64,000 nt of DNA, from assembly GCA_039000515.1 (NCBI GenBank), contig JBCFYV010011135.1:12818468-12882467 (forward strand), given 5' to 3'. The notes under the pieces were generated by a model. That model was not told the origin of the DNA and made no database searches. It worked only from the letters and a program-made list of their open reading frames with translations. Shown piece after piece: positions 1 through 9,163 of this stretch (within the stretch, counting starts at the first letter, position 1; every line of letters begins with the position of its first letter). Position numbers and translations under genes: made by a program. Source of the DNA: Timema cristinae. Taxonomy: Eukaryota; Arthropoda; Insecta; Phasmatodea; Timematidae.

Positions 1-168
1 TGGAATCCGAACCACGGTGGAGGCCTGGCATTCCCCACATTCACAAGATGTCTTGTCGGAGGTGAAGGAAGGGTTTGGAAATCAGATAAATCTGTGCCGG
101 GACCGAGGATTGAACCCCGGCTGCCAGCACAGAAGTCTGACACCTTACCCCTAGACCACCAGGTCACC
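1..168 (-). mobile_element. SINE-A copy, cut by window edge
   Basis: tRNA-derived SINE read on the minus strand. The head near 110-168 holds a pol III A box (TGGTCTAGGGG) and a B box (GGTTCAATCC). The body matches copies near 4622, 7069, 32395, 39061, 51009 and 54327. The 3' tail with the hairpin and (TAA)n would lie left of position 1 and is not visible. The family name is mine. Confidence 0.85.
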
Positions 169-960
169 ATTTGTCTTTTAGACTATTCAACAACAAATGC
201 TCTTTGCTTATGTTGCTAAAGTTTAGACTAAGTAAGTAAATGGTTAGTTTAAAAAATAATAATAATAATAAAAAAGTTATATTAATTACTACAGGATTCA
301 AATCTCATTAACTAGTTCAAATTGTAAACATCCAAATACTTTTTTACTTACTATATTTAATTTCATCCTTTCTGTCAAATGGACTAGAAACCAGCTACAC
401 TAGGGATTTTGTTAATTTCTTCCTTTAATGTTATTTTTCCATTAAACAAATATGAATAATTGTTTACGAAATATTTGCACACGAAACCATTATTATTATA
501 TTTATTTGATCACTATAAATCAGTGTGGATTGCTTGACAACATTGCCACGACTGATAGCCAAAGATTCATCTGGATCAACTTTTACTCCGATAGGTCACA
601 GAATACACCAGCAAGGTATTGTTCATTATGTTACTAAAATGGTATTAATATTTATTTTGTTACAGACTGCAGTCACTGTACGTTAAAATAAAATGATACA
701 AATATTATTTAGCCATTCTAGTTTGTTGCAATTTCATAAAAAAATGGTAGTGTTATTGGTTAAATATGAAGAAACTATTAGCAACTTAAATGAATGTATG
801 TTTACAAACGGGAAAATTTCTTTCAAATAGGTTAGTCTTAGTGTTTTCTTTTGAATTGATTAGAAATAATTCGCCTTGGAAACTACCGCACCTGTCACCC
901 TTCATGATTCATCCCCTTAATACTCTACAATGAAGTGGGCAATCCACCTGCTTATAACTT
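169..960. other. AT-rich spacer, no gene seen
   Basis: No exon, RNA gene or intact mobile element recognised. Short ORFs here have no recognisable domain and lie in low-complexity AT-rich sequence. Positions 895-955 contain a phrase like the 44-bp repeat found just beyond the next element, so that element may have inserted into an older tandem repeat. Confidence 0.5.
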
Positions 961-1441
961 AACTAGATAGCTGTTGCCCGCGGCTTTGCTCGCGTGGAAG
1001 TTGATTATATACAAATACGAAAAATATACATATGTATTTACAGATTAATTTAAAATATTACGTTACGTTGATGACCATAACTTGACCTCAGATCAAAAAT
1101 AATGCAAGTCCGATACAAATTTTCACCCCCGTTTTCATCCCTTATTAAATAAAATTTCCAAAATTCCTGAAACACGTATTTATTTGTTTTACGTCAATAA
1201 CCGAAATACAAAATTTTGTTTATGTAACTTTCAAAATGACGGACTTTCATACATATTATCATCCCCTATTTTGACTCCTTTGGGGTGGAATTTTCTAAAA
1301 TCCTTTCTTAGTGGGTGCCTACATAACAAAATGAATATACAGTCCGAATTTCATGCTTGTAGCCTTAATAGTTTGCGCTCGGCGATGATGAATCAGTCAG
1401 TCAGTCAGTCAGTCAGGACATGTTATTTTATAAGTATAGAT
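961..1441. mobile_element. Dispersed repeat with (TCAG)n end, copy 1
   Basis: A 480-bp repeat starting AACTAGATAGCTGTTGCCCG and ending in a (TCAG)n run followed by an AT-rich end. A nearly identical copy lies at 3314-3780 and a decayed one near 40400-40580. The GCCCGCGGCTTTGCTCGCGT motif is common in insect repeats. The ORF inside has no protein-family signature and is probably not coding. Orientation and class (SINE or non-autonomous DNA element) are unresolved. Confidence 0.7.
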
Positions 1442-1445
1442 TTAG

Positions 1446-1597
1446 TTGACTCGACTCTGCCCAATTCACCTGTTTACAATTACTTCTAGTTGAATCATCG
1501 GTGCCCAATCCATCTGTTTACAATTACTTCTAGTTGAATCATTGGTGCCCAATCCACCTGTTTACAATTACTTCTAGTTGAATCGACTGTGCTCAAT
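1446..1597. repeat. 44-bp tandem repeat, about 3.3 units
   Basis: Units containing CCAATCCAYCTGTTTACAAT followed by TACTTCTAGTTGAATC repeat every 44 bp directly after the preceding element. Units differ by a few substitutions. No function visible. Confidence 0.85.
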
Positions 1598-1959
1598 CTA
1601 CTACCATCCCTAATTTATCTATAATAAATTAAAAATTACTTCTAAATAGCTAATGTAACTTTAGATGTTTGAAAACAGGTGGTATGCAGACATTACTTAC
1701 TACCGCAATATAAAAAGTAAATTATTTTATTTTGTAAAAGTTGAATTCCTAAGGTAGCCCCATTTGAAGCTTTAATATTTAGCCTATGATTAGTCTAATT
1801 TATCATAAAGTTTCTAATTTAATCTAGAAGAATTGTTCTAGTTCATACAAAATTGAGAACAGTATCCTTTCACAAAGATAAAATACATCTTTAAGGCATG
1901 TGATTGTGTGAAATTTTCATTTCTCTCCTCCAGTCTTTAAAGTTACCGTGTGCTTTAAG

Positions 1960-2530
1960 TAAAATGTTTTCACAATATGCTACCCTGTTACCGGTGGTTC
2001 TCTATGGGTCTCTTGCCTTATATGATGGGAGAAAACAATGGGTGTTTGAAAACAAGGTGCGTAGGGGGAAATATTTGTTCCATAAAGGGATGAGTTTACT
2101 GGGGAGTGGAGAAGGTTACATAACTATTAGCTACATACCTTGTACTCATAACAAGATGGTGTTAGTAAATTTAAGTCTCGTAGATTATGGTAAAGAATAT
2201 AAGCAGCATAAATGATATAATCTAGAATAGTGTTCAAGATAGTGAATGGTAAACACAATGGGAAGAGACCATTGGGAAGACCTAAACGTAGATGGGAGGA
2301 TATCGTTGGAATGAACCTGAAGGAGATATGGCGTAATGAGGTAGACTGGATAGAACTAGCTCAAGATATGGATAGGGTGTAATTAGGTGGGCTGTATGGA
2401 ACTAGCTAGAGATAGGGATAGGGTGTAATAAAGGGGATTGGTTATAACTATCTCAAAATAGAGATAGGTGGCGTACTTTTGTAGGTTTGGCAATGAACTT
2501 TCAAGCTCTTAATGCCATATAGTAGCTAAG
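1960..2530 (+). pseudogene. LINE-2 3' fragment (reverse-transcriptase C-terminus)
   Basis: Decayed 3' end of a non-LTR retrotransposon. LLPVVLYGS followed by VFENKVRR matches the segment after the RT domain of R1/jockey-like elements. Downstream the frame-broken series GKRPLGRP, RRWED and EVDWIELAQD appears, then the tail GCCATATAGTA with TAAG units. The 103-codon ORF at 1904-2215 is part of this fragment, not a host gene. Positions about 2335-2475 contain three tandem copies of a 46-bp segment. Confidence 0.75.
2335..2475 (+). repeat. 46-bp tandem repeat inside LINE-2
   Basis: Three diverged units of the segment reading TAATGAGGTRGACTGG, GAACTAGCTCAAGAT, AGGGATAGG. It encodes the EVDWIELAQDRDRW stretch of the element. 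The same segment is expanded about ninefold near 45972-46345. Confidence 0.7.
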
Positions 2531-2761
2531 TAAGTAATTATATGCTATACTTTTATGTATAGTATTAACAAGAGCGGCTTTACCCACTTGAAAATCAGAA
2601 AATCTTAGGGTGGACTGGCATATTATGTTTGATCGAAATGGCTCTTTTATAACTTCTAAAAGTAAATAAACCAATAATGACAATCTTTAATAACACAACC
2701 CGTGTTGGAACCACTTTTACTAGTATGGTTATATCTAATTATTATTTTATTTAAACATAAC

Positions 2762-3190
2762 TTACTTACTCTATGCCACTAGGAACTCAAAATGTAATTG
2801 CCACACTTTCAAAAGAAGGCCCCCTCTCCCTATATTGAACTAGTTATATCCAGTCCACCTCATTAAATATTATTTCTGTCAGGTCCATTTTATGTTATCA
2901 TCACATCTGCGTCTAGGTCTTCCAAATGGTCTCTTCCCATTGGGTTTGCCAGTCAATGCCCTGGACACTGTTCTAGATTCTTCCATTGGCACTGAATGTC
3001 CTCCCCACAATTATCTACGATACTTCATTACCATAAAGATGGCTTATTATTAGTACAGTGAATTTAATTCATCATTATGTAATCAATCTCATTCACTATA
3101 TAGTATCTGCCGTTCTTTGTGGATTAAATTTATTCCTAACTCCCTTGTTTTCGAACACACTTTTTTTAAATCGTATAATTTAAGAGACGA
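2762..3190 (-). pseudogene. LINE-2 3' fragment
   Basis: Minus-strand relic of the family seen at 1960-2530. It starts near a decayed VFENK segment around 3170 and runs through a GKRP region (2935-2945) and the EVDWI region (about 2845-2870) to a GTAAGTAAG tail near 2765. Many frameshifts. The 46-bp segment is single here. Confidence 0.65.
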
Positions 3191-3313
3191 TGTTTCACAC
3201 ATAGAAAACAACTGGTTAAATTATTGTTTTGTATAATCTGAGCTTTACATTTCTTAAAAACATGTAGTATTAAATAATTGATATCATAGATATACATTAT
3301 AATCTTATATCAT

Positions 3314-3780
3314 AACTAGATAGCTGTTGCCCGCGGCTTTGCTCGCGTGGAAGTTGATTATATACAAATACGAAAATAGACATATGTATTTACAGATTAA
3401 TTTAAAATATTACGTTACGTTGATGACCATAACTTGACCTCATATCAAAAATAATGCAAGTCCGATACAAACTTTCACCCCCTTTTTCATCCCTTATTAA
3501 ATAAAATTTCCAAAATTCCTGAAACACGTATTTATTTGTTTTACGTCAATAACCGAAATACAAAATTTTGTTTATGTAACTTTCAAAATGACGGACTTTC
3601 AAACATATTATCATCCCCTATTTTGACCCCTTTGGGGTGGAATTTTCTAAAATCCTTTCTTAGTGGGTGCCTACATAACAAAATGAATATACAGTCCGAA
3701 TTTCATGCTTGTAGCCTTGATAGTTTGCGCTCGGCGATGATGAATCAGTCAGTCAGTCAGTCAGGACATGTAATTTTATA
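3314..3780. mobile_element. Dispersed repeat with (TCAG)n end, copy 2
   Basis: Almost identical to 961-1441, with fewer TCAG units and a few substitutions. Two such similar copies 2.3 kb apart imply recent activity or a local duplication. The flanking DNA is not shared, which favours two independent insertions. Confidence 0.75.
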
Positions 3781-4219
3781 ACTATTATATTTAATATATT
3801 CACTATACAATAAATAATAAGAAAATATAAAAAAAGCTACGATAGGCTCAGAAATTCGGTAGTGGAAAATATATGGGTTGAATAAAAAACTGAACCAGGC
3901 CACAGGCTGGAAACAATAATGGATATAAGGAAGAGACTATACAATAAATATTTTCTTGTAATGCCATTAACGTGTGTGCTGTAGTTTTTATATTTTAATA
4001 ACTATGATGAATTTACAAATGCATATTTAACTGAAGAATATGTGGATGTTTGAAATCGATTTATTTTATTGACTAAATAAAAAATATTTATGGGGTACAT
4101 TATTTTGTTCCGTTAAACATAACCGACTCTTTCCAAGTATGTTGATAAAGATAAGGGTGATTTTATAAAGTTGAAATAGTCGCTCAAAAACTTGAGGTAA
4201 TATCTGGTGGTTTTTGCAG

Positions 4220-4404
4220 GTATCATTCCTGAGGCCCTGACCAACGATTGCGCCAAATGCAACGACAAGCAGAAAGAAGGCGCCAAGAAGGTGATCAATT
4301 ATTTAAGGGAGAACAAGCCGGAAGAATGGAAAAAGCTGGAGACCAAGTTCGACCCTGATGGGGTGTACGGGAAGAAGCTAAAAAGTGAGCTGAAAGAGAA
4401 TTAA
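4220..4404 (+). CDS. CSP-1, terminal exon (chemosensory protein, partial)
   Basis: Second exon of a chemosensory protein (OS-D family), a small secreted alpha-helical carrier that binds hydrophobic ligands. The exon follows a TTTTTGCAG acceptor and enters in phase 1 (GT completes a split codon). It gives 60 further residues starting IIPEALTNDCAKC, with the last cysteine pair CX2C, then KEGAKKVINYL and the tryptophan of PEEWKKLETKFDPDG, and ends at TAA. No exon 1 ([13 protein letters not shown]) is found in positions 1-4219, so it lies upstream and the intron exceeds 4.2 kb. The exon is intact; whether the whole gene is cannot be seen. It has the same strand and exon structure as CSP-2, as in a tandem family. 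Confidence 0.93.
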
Positions 4405-4440
4405 GCGTCGCTCGGCGTCGTCTTCAATACTGTTGACACT
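4405..4440 (+). promoter_or_regulatory. Conserved CSP 3'UTR block
   Basis: GCGTC then GGCGTCGTCTTCAATACTGT follows the stop codon. The same block follows CSP-2 (37503-37537) and CSP-3 (44086-44053). It lies outside the coding frame, so conservation reflects recent duplication or a UTR function. Confidence 0.6.
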
Positions 4441-4504
4441 ACTACAGTTTATTTTGTAACCAATGATAATATCACCTGTATTATATTCATAGTTAAGTGT
4501 CAAC

Positions 4505-4510
4505 AATAAA
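4505..4510 (+). other. Poly(A) signal of CSP-1
   Basis: AATAAA about 100 nt after the stop codon, followed by a GTTGTTTTGTTC U/GU-rich element. The same arrangement follows CSP-2. Confidence 0.8.
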
Positions 4511-4618
4511 GTTGTTTTGTTCTTAAAATTGTTTTACTGTTTTTAAGCTAATTTTAAATCCAAATTTAACCGCGCATACATCAATACATATTATTTGTTT
4601 GTGTGTGAGTATGTGTGA

Positions 4619-4621
<3 letters not shown>

Positions 4622-4670
<49 letters not shown>

Positions 4671-4802
4671 GCACCGCGTCTTACTACCCGTTCGGTTTAT
4701 ACGCACTTACGCTAATGGTAGGGTGATTGTGAGATGAAATGAAGGACCTACAGTTTAACGTGGAATCCGAACCACGGTGTTGGCCTGGCATTCCCCACAT
4801 TC
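4622..4802 (-). mobile_element. SINE-A copy, 5'-truncated, with TSD
   Basis: Flanked by a 12-bp target-site duplication TATGTGTGAATT (4610-4621 and 4803-4814). On the minus strand it has the body and tail GCGTATAAACCGAACGGGTA ending in (TAA)n, but lacks the tRNA head, as expected of target-primed reverse transcription. It lies about 110 bp after the CSP-1 poly(A) signal. Confidence 0.9.
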
Positions 4803-4814
4803 TATGTGTGAATT

Positions 4815-5957
4815 GTGTTCACGCCTGTTGTCACATATACTTGGCACATTAGTGTGTACGCTTTGATTATTATAAATATTTTTTGAATTAATTTCAAGGC
4901 ATTAAATTATTTATTTACTTATCTTCATCCCCCTGTTTGTTAAGCCTTCTTGGGCCCAAATACATTTTTCTACAACTTGTTCTCAAAACTCCAAATTTTT
5001 ATATATATTTTTGCTAAATTTCATTGAACTATGCTTCTACTAATGTTAATAAATATAAATTAAAAATCAAATAGATATTTCTGGATTTGGTCCAATAAGC
5101 ACGGAATTAGTGTAAAATCCTACTAAGCCCGGACCTATGGCAGACATTCAAAAATGGTGTAAGTAAAAAATAGAATAAATCATTAGTTGAATGGAACAAA
5201 CACCTTTAATGGCCGTGTATTTTTTTTTTTCTTAATTATCTTTGATTCTAAATTTTTATTCCACTGAGAGAGAAAAAACTAAGAGCAGTTGAAAGAAAGC
5301 AGAGATAATAATGATAATATATGCGTTGATATTATTGGCTATACAGTTAATGATGATAGTATATAAATAAGTTGTGACTGAATTAGCTTATGCAGAACCT
5401 GCGATCCATATAAGAAAGTATTTATTATTTTATATGCTGATTAATAAAGCCTTACCAAATAGTTCAGTGTGTCCCTAAGAGATGGCAGCAAAATTTTATA
5501 AATCCATTTAAAATTATTTGAATGTTTTCTGTATATCTTTGGCAACAGTTTTTATCAGATTTTTAAAGTTCTCCTTGGTTCTGAGGAGGATAAGTTTGTC
5601 TAGCCTCTATTGAGCACTGACTATGTATTCGAATGAAACTACTTTGAATAAGCTAAAAGTTTATTAGTTCTGGTAAAATATAATATTTTAAGAACCCGCA
5701 TAGGCTTTATATCTTAAAATACAAATTTAAAATTTAAGTCCGAATGTAGAAAATAATAATAAACTTAAAAATAAATATGATGAATAATATCAAGTTTCTT
5801 TGATAATCATACATTTATTACAAAAGTCATACCTTAAGCTAAGAGTTAAATATTTTATTTAGAGCCTAGTTATTAAATATTTCCGACATTTATATTTAGG
5901 CAGAAATAACAATTACCGGTTTTATAGCTCTAAAACAAATTCATGTAAAAAATATTT
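4815..5957. other. AT-rich intergenic DNA, nothing recognised
   Basis: No coding exon, repeat family or RNA gene recognised; only homopolymer runs and short AT tracts. Confidence 0.5.
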
Positions 5958-6178
5958 TAACGCTGCCCATAACGTGGAGATCGAGGTTTGAATCTCGGTC
6001 GGGTGTACTGAGGGTGTTTTTTCCAAAATGGCTTTAGACTCTCACGCAACGCAAATGCGTGTCCTCTTCCTCTAAATATAACCTTCCTAATCCACAAAGC
6101 CATTTGCTTAGTTAGTACAAGCGTATAACCTGAACGGGTAGTTAGAAGCGATGCTAAAAGAATCAAATATCTTCTTAT
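5958..6178 (+). mobile_element. SINE-B copy, 5'-truncated
   Basis: Contains the B box (GAGGTTTGAATCTCGG), the body phrase GGGTGTACTGAGGGTG, and the shared tail GCGTATAACCTGAACGGGTA. Compare the full-length copy at 31824-32080. The minus-strand ORF here is a repeat translation. Confidence 0.8.
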
Positions 6179-6483
6179 TCTTGAACCACTAATTATAGCA
6201 ACTACCACTTTGCCAGAATTGACATAAATTAAACAGTGATCGTGACATGATTCAAACTACTGCGCTTGCACAGAATTTTATTACTCTACACTGCATTTGT
6301 AGACATTCTACAAACGCTATTTGTAACTGTGATATAGTAAAAAAAATGCTGGCACATTTAAATAAATATTGGTCCTGTTGGGGCAAGACATAATACCCAT
6401 TTTTAGAGTAAAAAGTACATTTTATCAAACTTTACCTATCATTAACATATAACAATTTATACTAAGAAAGTGTGAATATATGA

Positions 6484-6711
6484 CTACATACATACATACA
6501 TACATACATACATACATACATACATACATACATACATACATACATACATACATACATACATACATACATACATACATACATACATACATACATACATACA
6601 TACATACATACATACATACATACATACATACATACATACATACATACATACATACATACATACATACATACACACATACATACATACATACATACATACA
6701 TACATACATAC
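6484..6711. repeat. (TACA)n microsatellite, about 57 units
   Basis: Almost pure tetranucleotide array with one interruption near 6670. ORFs reading MYVC or YIHT are translations of it. It abuts the 3' end of LINE-1 (minus strand), so it probably grew from that element's 3' tail. Confidence 0.97.
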
Positions 6712-7068
6712 TTATTCTATTCCCTTACGGGTAGGCAAGAAACTGTGACTATAGCTCATAAAACAATTTCGTACTATATCCAACTTCACCAACTTACTCT
6801 ACACTTTACTATCAAATCATACTCCCTTCGCTTCAACAACATTCATACACCAAGCTATACACGCTCTTTTGTTCTTTAAGCTTTCTTTCTCTTTTTCGCA
6901 CATTCATCGTCAACATTTAGCCTCGTTTTATAATTATGTCCTACCCCTTCCTTTTGATCCACAAAATTTACCTTCATATATTTGCTTCATCACTCGATCC
7001 ATACTCCCTCTCTTAACATTCACAAAACAACGTAAGACACTTCTTTCACATTGATCAATTATATTCTT

Positions 7069-7207
7069 GAATGTGGGGAATGTCAGGCCTCTACCGTGGT
7101 TCGGACTCCACGTTAAACTGTAGGTCCTCCATTTCATCTCACAATCACCCTACCATTACACATTAGCGTAAGTGCGTATAACCTGAATGGGTAGTAAGAC
7201 GCGGTGC

Positions 7208-7292
<85 letters not shown>
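7069..7292 (+). mobile_element. SINE-A copy nested in LINE-1
   Basis: 5'-truncated SINE-A in plus orientation, starting GAATGTGGGGAATGTCAGGC and ending in about 85 bp of (TAA)n. LINE-1 coding resumes on both sides, proving insertion. A short ATTCT may be the duplicated target. The long leucine or tyrosine runs of local ORFs are the (TAA)n tail. Confidence 0.85.
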
Positions 7293-7293
<1 letters not shown>

Positions 7294-7611
7294 TCTCTTT
7301 CAACCCACACTCCTTCAGAATCCATTCATTACTGACTCTGTCCATACGAGTTTTTTCACATACAACTTTCAGATATCCAATTCCTACCACATTCGCTTAA
7401 CTCCCGTAATTCTCATGACAAACCCATGATTCACATCCATAAAACAATGTTGACAATAACACACTTGTATATACTGACATATTTGCCTATTTTGATATTA
7501 CTTCATTCTTTCCACTAGTCCACATAAATCCAACAAATCTCCGAAATGCATTCACCCTTCTGTCAATTTCACCAGCTATTCTATCATTGTTACAAAACTT
7601 TCTGACTAGAT

Positions 7612-9048
7612 TGTACCGCCCTCCTTCTCCTCTAATGGACAAGGACAGGCGCACATATACATAAACTAAAGAGGGCCATTAAAAAAAAAGCAAATGATTA
7701 ATTGCAGAAGAGCAGTAGGACCACATAAATGCGAATAGCCTTCAGTCTGACCTATACAACAATTTGCTGTCATGAAGCCTTCCCAAACATCACCCGTTAT
7801 TTTGTACTATCAGTCTAGGGGGGAAAAAGGGGCGAGAATCTTAGAGTAAAAACAATTACTTTTTTACCTGCAATAGTAAATTAAAGATTGCATGTGAAGT
7901 AAATAAATATTTATTTGGAAAAAATAACAATAGATATATATATGAATATAGGTAACAATAAATAAAATATATATATTTATATAGATATATGAAGAACGAG
8001 GTTATGCCCATGATAATACTGTTGTACCGTTGCCATAACAACATTTGTCCTAACAATTATTTTTAGAATTAATATACGAACCCTCAATGGGTCTCCGCAG
8101 CAACCCGCAGTATAATGACAACAATAACTAGCCGCCCAGGCTAACAATCCGCATTTCAAAACCGGATTGTATCATATGACTTAGAATTACAATTTACAAA
8201 CAACTATTTATGGCAACCAAAATCTATCTTTTTAAAGGAGATAGTAAATCATGGACTTAGCCATAAAAAAATAAATATAAACAATATTTAGCCTTAAGGG
8301 CTATAAACATTTCCCATATTATCCAGGCATTACGCCTTAAAAGATGTAAGATAAAAAAAACTACAAAAGATAATGTCCCTCATGGTTTTAACCATTATTT
8401 ACCAAGCCGGAAGGGCAAAAACTCCCAATAATACATTTAACCTGTAATAAAATATATTACGCCACGTTGGGCTACGTAATTCGTCATGTTTACAAAAATA
8501 GTGATTTAACCCAAAATAACAGAAAGTAAGCCCACAATTAATTTTGTATATACCTTGGGAAAAATCCCATCTTAGAGCAAGTGTCTAGCGACACGGTTGA
8601 TTCAAGAAGTGAGTTTACAACACAAACAGCACCAGTATATAAACCGTTATTCTCTGAGAGGAGGGGAACATAGGGGGAACAAAAGGACATCAAAGAACAA
8701 TCACGCGGAACAGAGGGAAGGGGTAGTAAGTCACCAAAGGAAACAACTAGATCATTGGAGGGGCGCGTAGAACATCACGTGTCTATCACGAGGTCATTCC
8801 CATGATGCAACGGGTGACCTCGCGCTCAACTTGCCACGCCTACCACTCTTTTAGTCTTGTTTTCACACTCGGTGCGGATATAGTGCTCGCGAACAGGGAT
8901 GTTGTTTGACGAGACTCGATACACACTAGCCGAGAAACGGGGCATTTTTGGTGAGTACAATATTGTTTATTCTTCGGTGTTGTTGAAATAGTGTTCATTC
9001 GCCAGTATATCCTTCATGCTTGTAATGTTGATGTCAATCAACGTTACA
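7612..9048 (+). mobile_element. Solo-LTR-like insertion in LINE-1
   Basis: A 1437-bp block splits the LINE-1 frame between the FVYL codons (right of 9048) and RKFC codons (left of 7612). It begins TGTACCGCC and ends CGTTACA, the TG...CA form of LTRs, with 4-bp flanks AGAT and AGGT (3 of 4 alike), the TSD length usual for Gypsy. A TATA-like GTATATAAA lies at about 8636. No gag or pol coding. Plus orientation is inferred only from the TATA box. An unrelated insertion is possible. Confidence 0.45.
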
Positions 9049-9151
9049 AGGTATACAAAATCATTCACCTATTCTAACAGTTTTCAATAACCACATTCAA
9101 ACGATTTAAAGCACTATGCAAGTCACTTTTATTCCCAGTCATTAATACTGA

Positions 9152-9163
9152 ATCATCTGCATA
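9152..9163 (-). other. Reverse-transcriptase YADD box of LINE-1
   Basis: Reads LLYADDSVLM on the minus strand, the metal-binding catalytic motif of reverse transcriptases. It identifies the otherwise eroded region as an RT palm domain. Confidence 0.85.

Noticed and set aside
1184..1489. 101-codon ORF as a gene (and its twin at 3536-3781)
   Set aside because: Both lie in copies of one dispersed repeat and run through its TCAG end; no domain.
1904..2215. 103-codon ORF as a host gene
   Set aside because: Its second half reads LLPVVLYGS and VFENKVRR, placing it in a LINE-2 relic.
6425..6734. ORFs of 73-94 codons on both strands
   Set aside because: They are translations of the (TACA)n microsatellite (MYVC and YIHT repeats).
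7134..7390. Leucine- and tyrosine-rich ORFs (also 51072-51263)
   Set aside because: They read through the (TAA)n tail of SINE-A copies.
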